A stretch of 64,000 nucleotides of DNA from JALJPB01 sp963933115 (lineage in GTDB: Bacteria > Pseudomonadota > Gammaproteobacteria > Enterobacterales > Alteromonadaceae): positions 45,949 to 109,948 of the forward strand of contig CAWVSL010000006.1 of assembly GCA_963933115.1 (NCBI GenBank), written 5' to 3'. The position numbers and the translations under genes were made by a program. The notes under the pieces are model-generated. The model did not search any database. It was given only the letters and a program-made list of their open reading frames with translations, and was not told the DNA's origin. Positions 26,691 through 35,801 of the stretch are shown in pieces; position 1 is the first letter of the stretch, and each line of letters opens with the position of its first letter.

Positions 26691-27788
26691 TTGCTTTCTC
26701 ATTATATCAACAACAGGAATTTTGCTTTGGCTACTACTTCTTCAAACTTAATGCGATTTACTACTGACCATCAGCTAACATCCCGCTTTGATAATGAAAT
26801 AAAAAATTTATGGCGCCAAGGTACCTTTGACAGCTTTAACGGGGTTAATAATACTCGTATTAATTATGCGCAATTTGTTCAAGGCTCAATCAATAAAAAC
26901 ACTAAGGTAAATACCCCTAATGACAAACGCCCATGCTTAGTGATTGTTCCCGGTAGATCAGAAGGTTATTTAAAGTACCAAGAGCTTACTTTTGATTTAT
27001 ACCAACAAGGTTATGACATATTTATTATTGATCACCGGGGTCAAGGAATATCTGAGCGGCTGTTAACTAATACTCATAAAGGTTATGTCGACTCATTTGA
27101 AGATTACAGTGAAGATTTACATGTATTTATTGAGCAAATTGTGAGTCAACATTGTAGTGAAAAGCCTTATTTACTCGCACATTCTATGGGCGGTATTATT
27201 TCTGCTCGTTACCTGCAAAAATACCCAGAGGTAATTAAAGCTGCGGTATTGTCTTCACCTATGATCGCCATTAATGGTGGTGGAATTCCTAAGTGGCTAG
27301 GTAAGGTCTTAATTAATAGTGGTGAGCAGTTAAATCAGTGGTTATCTAATGATGCTTGGTATTTTTTAGGCCAAAGCGATATCAAAAAAGATGCCTATCA
27401 TCTAAAAAACTTTAATAATAATCGGCTAATGCAATCGAAAGTACGATATCAAAAATTTACCGAACTCTATCAATCAACACCAGAAATACAGCTTGGTGGA
27501 GTGACTCTGCATTGGTTAGCCGAAGCGTTAAAAGCAAAAAATATTCTTTTTAAAAATATGGATAAACTAACAACACCCACTTTAATATTACAAGCAGGTG
27601 CCGATAGTGTTGTTGATAATGATGCCCAAAATACCTTTTGCCAACAACTTAATAAACTTCAACCTAAATCATGCCCTAATGGCCAGCCCATAGTTATTCA
27701 AAATGCTCGGCATGAATTGCTTTTTGAGTCTGATCACTATCGCAACCAAGCCCTTAAACATATAAAGACTTGGTTTGAAAAAAATTAA
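26691..27788 (+). CDS. pldB: Lysophospholipase L2-like alpha/beta hydrolase
   Basis: PldB-type serine hydrolase that removes the remaining acyl chain from lysophospholipids. The product aligns with E. coli PldB throughout: VIVPGRSEGYLKYQEL, IIDHRGQGISERLL, the nucleophile in LLAHSMGG (Ser165), LQAGADSVVDN with the acid, and NARHELLFESD with the His. The TTG at 26691 gives 365 residues, but another in-frame TTG at 26726 has AGGA 9 bases upstream and may be the true start. It overlaps the convergent fieF stop by 4 bases. Confidence 0.88.
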   Translation: MLSHYINNRNFALATTSSNLMRFTTDHQLTSRFDNEIKNLWRQGTFDSFNGVNNTRINYAQFVQGSINKNTKVNTPNDKRPCLVIVPGRSEGYLKYQELTFDLYQQGYDIFIIDHRGQGISERLLTNTHKGYVDSFEDYSEDLHVFIEQIVSQHCSEKPYLLAHSMGGIISARYLQKYPEVIKAAVLSSPMIAINGGGIPKWLGKVLINSGEQLNQWLSNDAWYFLGQSDIKKDAYHLKNFNNNRLMQSKVRYQKFTELYQSTPEIQLGGVTLHWLAEALKAKNILFKNMDKLTTPTLILQAGADSVVDNDAQNTFCQQLNKLQPKSCPNGQPIVIQNARHELLFESDHYRNQALKHIKTWFEKN

Positions 27789-28708
27789 CTCACCACTTTA
27801 TTGTCAGTTAACTCAGCTTTCACAACAGATGTGGGATCATGATGGATAAAAACTTCACAAGGCGCTAATGCTTGAGTAATTTTCTCCTCTATACACTCGC
27901 CAATACTATGTGCTTCTAATAACGATAAATTCTCATCAAGCTCTAAATGAAATTGGATAAACCGATGTTGTCCCGCTTGGCGAGTTCGGAGTTCGTGCAA
28001 ACCTAACGCTTGGTCATGCTCTAAAATAATATCAGTTATTTGTAACAACTCTTCCTCTGATAATTCATGGTCCATTAAATGATGCACACTGACCCAAACG
28101 ATTTTTCCGGCACCGAACATTAAAAACAAACCGACTAAAATAGTAAATACCCCATCCGCTTGTAACCAATAACCCTGGCTTAAAATGATGGCAGCCAAAA
28201 CACCCAGGTTAAGAAATAGGTCTGACTGGTAATGTAAGGCATCGGCACTGATAACCACAGAACCGGTTTTCTTAATGACATAACGTTGAAATATCACTAA
28301 AGCTAATGTCAGCACAATGGCTAAGATGGTGACCCAAATGCCGACTTCAGAATGCACAATCGGTTGTGGTTTTATTATCCGGTCAACACCATGAAATAGA
28401 AGTAGAGAGGCTGAACCTAAAACAAAAGCAGCCTGAATTAAACCCGCTAAACTCTCTGCCTTACCATGGCCAAATTTATGTTCATCATCTGCAGGTGCTA
28501 AGGCAAATTTTAAAATAATCACATTCATCAATGATGCAAATAAATCAAGCATAGAGTCGGTAGTTGACGCCAGCATTGCACTAGAGTCAGTCACTAACCA
28601 AGCATATAGCTTAATTACGACCAATATCAACGCCAAACTTGTTGAAGCAACCGCAGCATAGCGAACCCAATAAGCATAATTATCTGTTAAGTTAGTACTA
28701 TCTCCCAC
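27785..28708 (-). CDS. fieF: Cation diffusion facilitator (FieF-like iron/zinc efflux)
   Basis: A proton-coupled exporter of divalent metals. The 307-residue product has six membrane segments, the site-A motif TTDSMLD, GHGKAESLAG after segment 3, ADALHYQSD in segment 5, and a cytoplasmic C-terminal domain with HDQALGLHELRTRQ. These match FieF/YiiP rather than ZitB, since no His-rich loop is present. The start is GTG at 28708 with GAGGA in front. It is divergent from trmL. Confidence 0.88.
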   Translation of the reverse strand: MGDSTNLTDNYAYWVRYAAVASTSLALILVVIKLYAWLVTDSSAMLASTTDSMLDLFASLMNVIILKFALAPADDEHKFGHGKAESLAGLIQAAFVLGSASLLLFHGVDRIIKPQPIVHSEVGIWVTILAIVLTLALVIFQRYVIKKTGSVVISADALHYQSDLFLNLGVLAAIILSQGYWLQADGVFTILVGLFLMFGAGKIVWVSVHHLMDHELSEEELLQITDIILEHDQALGLHELRTRQAGQHRFIQFHLELDENLSLLEAHSIGECIEEKITQALAPCEVFIHHDPTSVVKAELTDNKVVS

Positions 28709-28795
28709 TTAGATTCCTCTTCAAATTGAGTTTTTGTTATTTGTTAATCATATTAAAGGTATAATACCATTACTTTTTATCATCTGTGACTTGTT

Positions 28796-29260
28796 ATGTT
28801 AGACGTAGTGCTTTTTCAACCTCAAATCCCACCTAATACCGGCAATATTATTCGCTTATGCGCTAATTCAGGCTTTAGATTACATTTAATCGAACCTTTA
28901 GGCTTTGATTTTGATGATAAAAAATTGCGCCGTGCGGGACTTGATTACCACGAATTTACGGCTGTAGTTCGTCATAAAAACTTCGCTGAATTTGTAGAGA
29001 GTCAGCAGCCCAAACGAATTTTAGCGATCACGACTAAAGCGTCAAATTTCTATGGTGATGTTTGTTTCACTGAAGGAGATTATTTGTTATTTGGCTCTGA
29101 AACACAAGGCTTACCAGAAGAGGTCCGTCAACAAATACCTGACCAAGATAAAATAAGAATCCCAATGCTAAAAGATAGCAGAAGCATGAACCTATCTAAC
29201 GCAGTATCGGTAATAGTCTATGAAGCATGGCGTCAACTAGATTTTAATAACGCCGTTTAA
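28796..29260 (+). CDS. trmL: tRNA (cytidine/uridine-34 2'-O)-methyltransferase TrmL
   Basis: A SPOUT-fold methyltransferase acting on the wobble base of tRNA-Leu isoacceptors. The 154-residue product begins MLDVVLFQPQIPPNTGNIIRLCAN, continues LLFGSETQGLP and ends RSMNLSNAVSVIVYEAWRQ: the knot motifs 1-3 of TrmL. Length is that of E. coli TrmL (157). It faces gpsA tail to tail, separated by about 70 bases. Confidence 0.95.
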   Translation: MLDVVLFQPQIPPNTGNIIRLCANSGFRLHLIEPLGFDFDDKKLRRAGLDYHEFTAVVRHKNFAEFVESQQPKRILAITTKASNFYGDVCFTEGDYLLFGSETQGLPEEVRQQIPDQDKIRIPMLKDSRSMNLSNAVSVIVYEAWRQLDFNNAV

Positions 29261-29332
29261 GCTTTCGAGCCATATAATAGGGGGTAGTTGAAAAGCGCTA
29301 TCCCCAAAAATTATTCAGGCTATCATAATAAA

Positions 29333-30340
29333 CTATTCATTTTTACGTTCACGCGAAAGTAAATCGCCAGCAGCTACTCTTGCATCTTTATCACAATAAA
29401 GTACTTGATATACCTGCTCAACAATAGGCATTTCAACGCCCATGCGCTGCGCTAGCATATGAACTTCCTTAGTATTACGATAACCCTCAACAACTTGACC
29501 AATATCGACCATCGCCCTCTCAACACTGTCACCATGACCTAAAGCAAGACCAAATCGACGATTACGTGATTGATTATCAGTACACGTTAAAACAAGGTCG
29601 CCCAGTCCTGCCATCCCCATAAAAGTAGCAGGTTCTGCTTTGAGTGTTAAACCAAGACGAGTCATTTCAGCCAGACCACGAGTAATTAGAGCTGTCCGTG
29701 CATTTGCACCAAAACCAATTCCATCAGCCATCCCTGCAGCAATAGCAATTACATTTTTAACTGCACCACCGAGTTGAATACCAATAAAATCTTTATTACT
29801 GTAAACCCTAAAATTCTTTTTACAATGCAATAGATCTGAAATTTCTTGAACAAAGTCATCATCAGTGGAAGAAAGTGAAATTGCGGTAGGTAAACCTGCG
29901 GCCATTTCCTTCGCGAAGGTAGGTCCGGATAAAACCGCTAATGATATCTCGTCACCTAAAACTTTACGGGCGACGATGTGCAATAAATCGCCTGAATCAG
30001 GGTCTAATCCTTTTGTTGCCCAAGCAACTTTTGCATCCGGTAATAAATGAGGTTTCATTTGGTTAAGCATATCGCCAAAGGCATGGCTCGGGACAACCAC
30101 CAAAATATTGGTGCTTGATTGAACCGCTTGTTTAAGGTCAGCTTCAAGTATTAAATTTTCTGGGAAATGACTGCCCGGCAGATATTTTTCATTGCCTCGG
30201 CACACGGCCATTTCAGCTATATGATGACTGTCTCGTCCCCATAATACTGTTTTATGACCATTCCTTGCCAAACAAATAGCTAAAGCAGTGCCATAAGAAC
30301 CGGCACCAAGTACCACTATACTTTTATCAACACTGCTCAT
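29333..30340 (-). CDS. gpsA: Glycerol-3-phosphate dehydrogenase [NAD(P)+]
   Basis: GpsA reduces dihydroxyacetone phosphate to sn-glycerol-3-phosphate for phospholipid synthesis. The product has the N-terminal Rossmann motif LGAGSYGTALA, SGPTFAKEMA, GAVKNVIAIAAGMADG with the catalytic Lys, and GLGDLVLTCTD. I use ATG 30340 (MSSVDKSIVV, 335 residues); a TTG four codons upstream (30352) would add MSEY. It sits 14 bases after secB in the yibN-grxC-secB-gpsA order of E. coli. Confidence 0.96.
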   Translation of the reverse strand: MSSVDKSIVVLGAGSYGTALAICLARNGHKTVLWGRDSHHIAEMAVCRGNEKYLPGSHFPENLILEADLKQAVQSSTNILVVVPSHAFGDMLNQMKPHLLPDAKVAWATKGLDPDSGDLLHIVARKVLGDEISLAVLSGPTFAKEMAAGLPTAISLSSTDDDFVQEISDLLHCKKNFRVYSNKDFIGIQLGGAVKNVIAIAAGMADGIGFGANARTALITRGLAEMTRLGLTLKAEPATFMGMAGLGDLVLTCTDNQSRNRRFGLALGHGDSVERAMVDIGQVVEGYRNTKEVHMLAQRMGVEMPIVEQVYQVLYCDKDARVAAGDLLSRERKNE

Positions 30341-30354
30341 ATATTCACTCAATA

Positions 30355-30858
30355 TTAATGAGTTTCAGTACTAGCTGGAGCAGGTTTTGCATCTTCAGCA
30401 CGTTGTTTAAGATAAGAAGAAAATAATGCTTCGAAGTTAACCGGTGCTAAATTAAATTGAGGGAATGAACCGCGATTAACTAAATTAGCAACTGACTCAC
30501 GAGCATAAGGAAACAATGTTGTTGGGCAGAAAGAACCTATAGTATGAGCTAATGCAGCTTCTGATATGTTACCAATAGTAAAAATACCCGCCTGTTGAAC
30601 TTCAGCTAAAAAAGCAGTTGAGCCATCAACCGTTGCTGTAACCGTTACCGCTAATATGACTTCATAAGTATTATCAGCCAGTTTATTGGAACGAGTATCT
30701 AAGTCTAATTTAATCTCCGGTTGCCAATCTTTTTGAAAAATTGCGGGAGAATTTGGCGTTTCAAAAGAAACATCTTTGGTATAAATACGCTGTATAGCAA
30801 ATTGTGGGCCTGCTTCTTCTTCGTTTACCGCTTCGTTGATTTGATTTTCATCAGACAT
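30355..30858 (-). CDS. secB: Protein-export chaperone SecB
   Basis: SecB is a tetrameric chaperone that keeps preproteins unfolded for SecA. The 167-residue product shows FAIQRIYTKDVSFETPNSPAIF, then EVILAVTVTA and GSFCPTTLFPYARE, all core SecB segments, and a short Pro/Ala-rich tail. AGGAA precedes the ATG. It lies between grxC and gpsA. Confidence 0.97.
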   Translation of the reverse strand: MSDENQINEAVNEEEAGPQFAIQRIYTKDVSFETPNSPAIFQKDWQPEIKLDLDTRSNKLADNTYEVILAVTVTATVDGSTAFLAEVQQAGIFTIGNISEAALAHTIGSFCPTTLFPYARESVANLVNRGSFPQFNLAPVNFEALFSSYLKQRAEDAKPAPASTETH

Positions 30859-30908
30859 GTAGATTATTCCTATTTATAATTTTAATTGTTATGTAGTGTA
30901 AATATGTT

Positions 30909-31172
30909 TTATCGGTTAGAGACAAGCAAGGCATCAAGTTGGTTTTTATAATCCATTGCATATAACTCATCACAACCGCCAACATGCTCATCATTAATGA
31001 ATATTTGCGGAACAGTTGAACTACCATTGCTGCGTTCAATCATTTGAGGGCGTAATGCTGGATTTTCATCAATCTTAATTTCTTGATATACCACTGATTT
31101 TTTATCTAACAATGCTTTAGCTCTGACACAAAAAGGGCAATAAGTTTTACTGTATATTTCTACTACGGGCAT
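30909..31172 (-). CDS. grxC: Glutaredoxin 3
   Basis: A small thioltransferase using glutathione. The 87-residue product begins VVEIYSKTYCPFCVRAKALLD with the redox motif CPFC (12-15; E. coli GrxC has CPYC), then the cis-Pro segment STVPQIFIN and GGCDELYAM. It lies between yibN and secB as in E. coli. Confidence 0.95.
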   Translation of the reverse strand: MPVVEIYSKTYCPFCVRAKALLDKKSVVYQEIKIDENPALRPQMIERSNGSSTVPQIFINDEHVGGCDELYAMDYKNQLDALLVSNR

Positions 31173-31192
31173 ATAACACTCACTCTGTTTAT

Positions 31193-31627
31193 TTATTTCT
31201 TACTTTTCGTCGTTGGTAAACCTGCGGCAGACCATGCATTCATGCCACCTTTAAGCAAATGAACCTGATTAAAGCCAGCTTTCAACAATTGATTCGCTAC
31301 TTTTGACGCTGTTATTCCTGCTGCACATACAACAATAATGGGTTTATCTTTATTTTTTTCAAGACTTGTAAAATCATTATTATTTGTTTTTTCAGTAGGA
31401 AAGTGCATCGAGTCAAGAATATGACCGGATTTAAAGTCTTTATCAGCCCGAATATCTATCACTAACCCGTCATTCTTATTAACTAAAAAAGTTAATTCTT
31501 GTGGGCTCACTTGTTTAATAGGTGATAATTGTATTTTAATGCTAATCACTACAATCATCAATACAATGGCAGCCCATGCCGCACTTAACATTGGATGATT
31601 ATTCGCAAGGGTAATTAATTGTTCCAT
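31193..31627 (-). CDS. Membrane-anchored rhodanese-like protein (YibN-like)
   Basis: A sulfurtransferase-fold protein attached to the inner membrane. The 144 residues comprise one membrane segment (about 15-30, MLSAAWAAIVLMIVVISI) and a rhodanese domain with VIDIRADKDFKSGHI and the active-site loop VVCAAGITASKV holding the catalytic Cys. Length and topology equal E. coli YibN, and the location upstream of grxC-secB-gpsA is the same. The physiological substrate is not known. Confidence 0.9.
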   Translation of the reverse strand: MEQLITLANNHPMLSAAWAAIVLMIVVISIKIQLSPIKQVSPQELTFLVNKNDGLVIDIRADKDFKSGHILDSMHFPTEKTNNNDFTSLEKNKDKPIIVVCAAGITASKVANQLLKAGFNQVHLLKGGMNAWSAAGLPTTKSKK

Positions 31628-31776
31628 AAGATAACAGATTCTCTAATAAGGTTAATTCAAAACTGGCATAGTATACCTGCTAGTTCTAGATAAATATAGG
31701 TTGGTAACTATACGATATTATTTGACGTTTGCTTTGTAATACAACATTGTTCAAACAGTACAGATTAGGCCTGTAG

Positions 31777-31813
31777 AGCATTGTGATTATCATAAACCTC
31801 AGTGTACAATGCT
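31777..31813. promoter_or_regulatory. Inverted repeat in the yibN/gpmI divergent region
   Basis: AGCATTGT (31777-31784) and ACAATGCT (31806-31813) are an exact inverted repeat 38 bases before the gpmI start; a related ACAACATTGTT lies at 31741. It could be an operator or a leader hairpin; no regulator can be named. Confidence 0.3.
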
Positions 31814-31850
31814 TTAATATAAATTTTTATCCATAACAAAGGAAAGGGTA

Positions 31851-33410
31851 ATGCCAAACAAGAAGTCGATGGTGCTAGTAATATTAGATGGTTGGGGATA
31901 CAGAGAAGATAGCGAGTCAAATGCTATTTTTCACGCTAAAACCCCAGTGCTTGACAACCTAAAAGCAAATTACCCAAATATGCTCATCGATACTTCAGGT
32001 ATGGCGGTAGGCTTACCCGATGGACAAATGGGTAACTCAGAAGTTGGTCACGTTAATTTAGGCGCTGGTCGTGTCGTTTATCAAGACTTTACCCGTATCA
32101 CCAAAGCAATTAATGAGGGTGAGTTTGCAACTAATCCTGCACTTTGTCATGCCGTAGATAAATCAACCGCTAATAATAACGCCGTACATATTTTTGGCTT
32201 ATTATCTCCTGGGGGTGTTCACAGCCATGAAGACCATATCATTGCCATGATAGAGTTAGCGAAAGCTCGAGGTGCCAAAAAAGTTTACTTGCATGCCTTT
32301 TTAGATGGTAGAGATACACCTCCTCGCAGTGCAGAAGCCTCAATTATCAAAGTTGAAAATACCTTTAATAAGCTTTTTACTGAGCAAGACGAGTCAGGAC
32401 AAATAGCGTCAATAGTTGGTCGTTATTATGCGATGGACAGAGATCAGCGTTGGGATAGAGTTGAAACTGCCTATAATTTAATGGTTTCTGGCCAAGCGGA
32501 ACATCAATATAACAATGCCGTAGAAGGACTCGCAAGTGCTTATCAAAGAGGTGAGAATGATGAATTTGTTACCGCTAGCGCTATTGTAGACTCTCAAGGT
32601 AATACTATTGAAGTTAACGACGGTGATGCCATGATCTTTATGAACTTCCGAGCCGATCGTGCACGCCAAATTACCCGATGTTTTACAGATAAAAACTTTA
32701 ATGACTTTGAGCGTAAAAAAATCCCAGTACTTAGTGACTTTGTCATGTTGACTGAATACGCTGCTGACATCGATGCAAGTTGTGCATTTGCTTCCAACAA
32801 ATTAGAAAATGTTCTAGGTCAATGGTTAGAAAAACACAATAAAACACAACTTCGTATTTCTGAAACTGAAAAATATGCTCACGTCACATTTTTCTTCAGT
32901 GGTGGTAAAGAAGATAACTTTATCGGTGAAGAACGCATATTAGTGCCATCACCTAAAGTAGCCACCTACGATTTACAACCTGAAATGAATTCAGAAATAC
33001 TAACCGATAAATTGGTCGGCGCCATTGAAAGTGGTGATTATGACTTTATTGTTTGTAATTATCCCAATGGTGACATGGTCGGTCATACCGGTAATTTTGA
33101 TGCAGCAGTGATGGCCTGCCAAGCGGTAGATACTGCAATGGGCCGTGTCGTTACTGCATTAGAAAAAACCGGTGGCGAATGTTTAATTACCGCCGATCAC
33201 GGTAATGCTGAACAAATGGTTAATAACGAGTCGGGGCAAGCCCATACAGCTCATACTTGTGAACCTGTGCCATTAATCTATGTCGGCAGAAAAGCCATCG
33301 CGGCCAATAGTGGTACCTTAAGTGATATATCGCCAACCGTATTAAAATTAATGGCGATAGAGCAACCTAAAGAGATGACTGGCTCAGTACTTATGCAGTT
33401 AACCGATTAA
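31851..33410 (+). CDS. gpmI: 2,3-bisphosphoglycerate-independent phosphoglycerate mutase
   Basis: GpmI is the manganese-dependent enzyme interconverting 3- and 2-phosphoglycerate in glycolysis. The 519-residue product has LVILDGWGYRED at the start, the catalytic Ser in GQMGNSEVGHVNLGAGR, HAFLDGRDTPPRS, NFRADRARQ, and the metal-binding TADHGNAEQM and AHTAHTCEPVPLIYVG. A ribosome site AAGGAAAGG precedes the ATG. It heads the gpmI-envC-yibQ series. Its stop is immediately followed by the open envC frame. Confidence 0.98.
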   Translation: MPNKKSMVLVILDGWGYREDSESNAIFHAKTPVLDNLKANYPNMLIDTSGMAVGLPDGQMGNSEVGHVNLGAGRVVYQDFTRITKAINEGEFATNPALCHAVDKSTANNNAVHIFGLLSPGGVHSHEDHIIAMIELAKARGAKKVYLHAFLDGRDTPPRSAEASIIKVENTFNKLFTEQDESGQIASIVGRYYAMDRDQRWDRVETAYNLMVSGQAEHQYNNAVEGLASAYQRGENDEFVTASAIVDSQGNTIEVNDGDAMIFMNFRADRARQITRCFTDKNFNDFERKKIPVLSDFVMLTEYAADIDASCAFASNKLENVLGQWLEKHNKTQLRISETEKYAHVTFFFSGGKEDNFIGEERILVPSPKVATYDLQPEMNSEILTDKLVGAIESGDYDFIVCNYPNGDMVGHTGNFDAAVMACQAVDTAMGRVVTALEKTGGECLITADHGNAEQMVNNESGQAHTAHTCEPVPLIYVGRKAIAANSGTLSDISPTVLKLMAIEQPKEMTGSVLMQLTD

Positions 33411-34586
33411 ATCATTATTAATTACTCATCCGTTACCCGGCTAAAACTATGCAGCTTATTCTGCATAGTTTTTAGTTTTGTCAGCCCCCTCACTTATTCA
33501 ACTTCTGTAGCGGCTTTACCCGCAGATAAAAAAGAAACCGACAAACAATTATCATCAGTGCAACAAGCGATAATAAAACAAAAAACCACCATAACCCAAT
33601 TCAATCGAGACCGAAGTACGTTACAGTCAAAGCTAAAAACTGATGATATCGCCATTGGTAAGGCCGCTAAAGCGATTAACGACACACAAATAACACTAAA
33701 ACAAACAAAGAAAAAAATAATTGAATTAGAAAAATCCGAAATTGTATTAATCAGCCAAAAACAACAACAAGAAAAGGCATTAGCTCAACAACTTAGAACC
33801 GCTTATACCTCGGGTAATCACGACTATATAAAACTGATATTGAATCAAGAAAATCCAGCAAAGGTGCTAAGAACACTGACCTATTATAATTATTTAAATG
33901 TGGCCAAAATTAAAGAAATAGATCAATTTCAGCTCACCCTCACTCAGCTACTAAAAGTCACCACCGATCTTCAAGAGAAAATGGCCTTATTAAGTCAATT
34001 AAAAGCACAACAAAACCAACAAAAACTGACGCTGCAACAAAGTAAAAAAAGGCGATCAAGTACCTTAGCCTCTTTAAATAAAGAGTTATTAAGCTCTCAG
34101 CAACAGCTAGCTAAGCTTGCAGTTGAAGAAGAAAATCTTGTTGCCGCTCTCCAACAACTCACATCATTAGTCAAACCACAAATTAAGCTAAGTGGTTTAA
34201 GTCAATTAAAGAAAAAATTAAGATGGCCAGTTAAAGGCAACCTTGTCCGACGTTATGGGAGCCAAAAACAAGGCTACCTTAAGTGGAAAGGTGTTTTAAT
34301 GACCGCCCCCCTTGGGCGACAAGTACAAACAATTCATAACGGCACAGTATTATTTGCTGACTGGTTAAAAGGCTATGGTTTAGTCACAGTGATAGATCAT
34401 GGCGACGGTTATATGAGTTTATATGCGCACAACCAAACCTTATTAAAAAACACCGGTGATCGAGTAGAAAGTGGTGAATCTATTGCACTAGTCGGCCAAA
34501 GCGGTGGTCAAAGTCGTCCAGGCCTGTACTTTGAAATTCGTCATCTCGGTAAAGCGGTTAATCCAATGATATGGTGTAAAAGATAA
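33411..34586 (+). CDS. envC: EnvC-like murein hydrolase activator (LytM domain), start codon non-canonical
   Basis: EnvC-type activator of septal amidases (AmiB is encoded at 12 kb). It shows two long coiled-coil stretches (about residues 50-240) and a LytM-like C-domain with GTVLFADWLKGYGLVTVIDHGDGYMSLYAHN (two parts of one segment) and LYFEIRHLGKAVNP. The metallo-site is degenerate, as in E. coli EnvC. The first ATG/GTG/TTG of the frame (GTG 33558) would remove the export signal and has no ribosome site. The frame is open from the gpmI stop (33408-33410), and 33411-33518 encodes a good signal peptide (VTRLKLCSLFCIVFSFVSPL...SVAA). The true start is therefore unclear; ATT at 33414 or 33417 is possible. 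Confidence 0.8.
   Translation: MIINYSSVTRLKLCSLFCIVFSFVSPLTYSTSVAALPADKKETDKQLSSVQQAIIKQKTTITQFNRDRSTLQSKLKTDDIAIGKAAKAINDTQITLKQTKKKIIELEKSEIVLISQKQQQEKALAQQLRTAYTSGNHDYIKLILNQENPAKVLRTLTYYNYLNVAKIKEIDQFQLTLTQLLKVTTDLQEKMALLSQLKAQQNQQKLTLQQSKKRRSSTLASLNKELLSSQQQLAKLAVEEENLVAALQQLTSLVKPQIKLSGLSQLKKKLRWPVKGNLVRRYGSQKQGYLKWKGVLMTAPLGRQVQTIHNGTVLFADWLKGYGLVTVIDHGDGYMSLYAHNQTLLKNTGDRVESGESIALVGQSGGQSRPGLYFEIRHLGKAVNPMIWCKR
33443..33479 (+). terminator. Terminator-like hairpin behind gpmI, inside the envC signal-peptide region
   Basis: A perfect 12-bp stem (33443-33454 with 33461-33472, arm AAAACTATGCAG) with a 6-base loop runs into TTTTTAGTTTTG. It has terminator form and lies 33 bases after the gpmI stop, but it also overlaps the segment that reads as the envC signal peptide. 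It may act as a partial terminator or attenuator between the two genes. Confidence 0.65.
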
Positions 34587-34680
34587 AATCTCCAAATTAA
34601 AAAAATTAAAATTAGCGTCGATTTTTAGTTAATGAACTGATAATCTAATTACCATAAAAAACAATAACTAGTGTGTCTCT

Positions 34681-35442
34681 GTGATTAATATCTTAAAGCT
34701 TTTTTCTCTTACCTTTATTTTATCCTTTTCTCATTTAGCCCTAGCAAAATCAGGGTATGTCGCTATTGTTATTGACGATATTGGTTATCGTCACAGTGAT
34801 GAAAAAGCACTTGACTTGCCCGGCAGTGTTACCTACTCAATTTTACCTCATACTCCTTATGGTAAAAAATTAGCGCTTAAAGCAAACAAACAAAATAGTG
34901 AAGTCCTCCTACATATTCCAATGGAGTCTCTCAATGGTAAGCGTTTGGGTCCTGGCGCCTTAACATCGAATATGTCAAAACAAGCTATTTATCAGAGCTT
35001 AACCACTTCATTGGAAGAAATTCCTTTTGCCATCGGCATCAATAACCATATGGGTAGCAGATTAACGGCTCTGTACAAACCTATGTCTTGGACAATGAAC
35101 TTTCTCAAAGAAAAGAACTTGTTTTTTTTAGACAGTAAAACTATTAGAAATTCTCAAGCTGAAAAAGCGGCAATAGATTATGGCGTTCCAATACGTAAAC
35201 GGCATATATTTTTAGATAACGAACTAACTGATGATTACATTGAACAGCAATTTAATGAATTGATCGCCCAAGCTCACATTAGTGACTTTGTCATTGCAAT
35301 TGCTCACCCTCACCCCAAAACAGTTAAAAATTTAACTCGCCTTATCCCAAGACTAAAGGCACAAAATATTTCTTTAGTGCCTTTATCTAGTTTTTATATT
35401 GAACAAAATATCAAAACCGTGGTATTAAATTTCACCGAGTAA
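34681..35442 (+). CDS. Divergent polysaccharide deacetylase family protein (YibQ-like)
   Basis: The 253-residue product has a signal peptide (KLFSLTFILSFSHLALA, cleaved about residue 22) and the divergent polysaccharide deacetylase domain: YVAIVIDDIGYRHSDEKAL, LLHIPMESLN, GINNHMGSRLT, FFLDSKT and VIAIAHPHPKT. It is the yibQ partner that follows envC in E. coli. The real substrate is unknown. The start is GTG at 34681. A minus-strand lipoprotein ORF overlaps its last 18 bases. Confidence 0.9.
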   Translation: MINILKLFSLTFILSFSHLALAKSGYVAIVIDDIGYRHSDEKALDLPGSVTYSILPHTPYGKKLALKANKQNSEVLLHIPMESLNGKRLGPGALTSNMSKQAIYQSLTTSLEEIPFAIGINNHMGSRLTALYKPMSWTMNFLKEKNLFFLDSKTIRNSQAEKAAIDYGVPIRKRHIFLDNELTDDYIEQQFNELIAQAHISDFVIAIAHPHPKTVKNLTRLIPRLKAQNISLVPLSSFYIEQNIKTVVLNFTE

Positions 35443-35625
35443 ACTAGCGACAATAAAACGATTAAATGTTACTTTAGCCATTAGGCCATGTAAATTTTTA
35501 TTGGTTTGATTGTCGTCTTTATATTCATTAACTTTGGCAATATGAGTATCAGCAGTTTTAGTTTCACCACAGCCATAGATCAGTGTTGATATAATCACTA
35601 CCGCAATTAATTTTGCTAATTCCAT
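35425..35625 (-). CDS. Small putative lipoprotein, unknown function
   Basis: A 66-residue ORF with a lipoprotein signal: hydrophobic LIAVVIISTLIYGC, the lipobox Cys at residue 19, then a polar stretch. AAGGAT lies about 10 bases before the ATG. The mature part (about 47 residues) matches no family I know. It is antisense to the last 18 bases of the yibQ-like gene. The export signal makes a real gene more likely than chance. Confidence 0.5.
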   Translation of the reverse strand: MELAKLIAVVIISTLIYGCGETKTADTHIAKVNEYKDDNQTNKNLHGLMAKVTFNRFIVASLLGEI

Positions 35626-35801
35626 CTCTTTATAATCCTTTGTAAATGAGAAATGTTTGTATTATTAGTAACCCAACAGCTTTTTTGGCGTTTCTATTTT
35701 CTCACCAAGTGCATACAAATCAATAACTTGTAAAAAAAGCGAAAAGTATTTCATCATTAATGGCTCAAACTAAACTCACAATTATAAAAATTGGGGGTAA
35801 A

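Noticed and set aside
29278..29312. Terminator between trmL and gpsA (GGGGGTAG/CTATCCCC stem)
   Set aside because: The stem needs G-U pairs and is followed by A rather than T on the plus strand and has no T run on the minus strand; not convincing for either gene.
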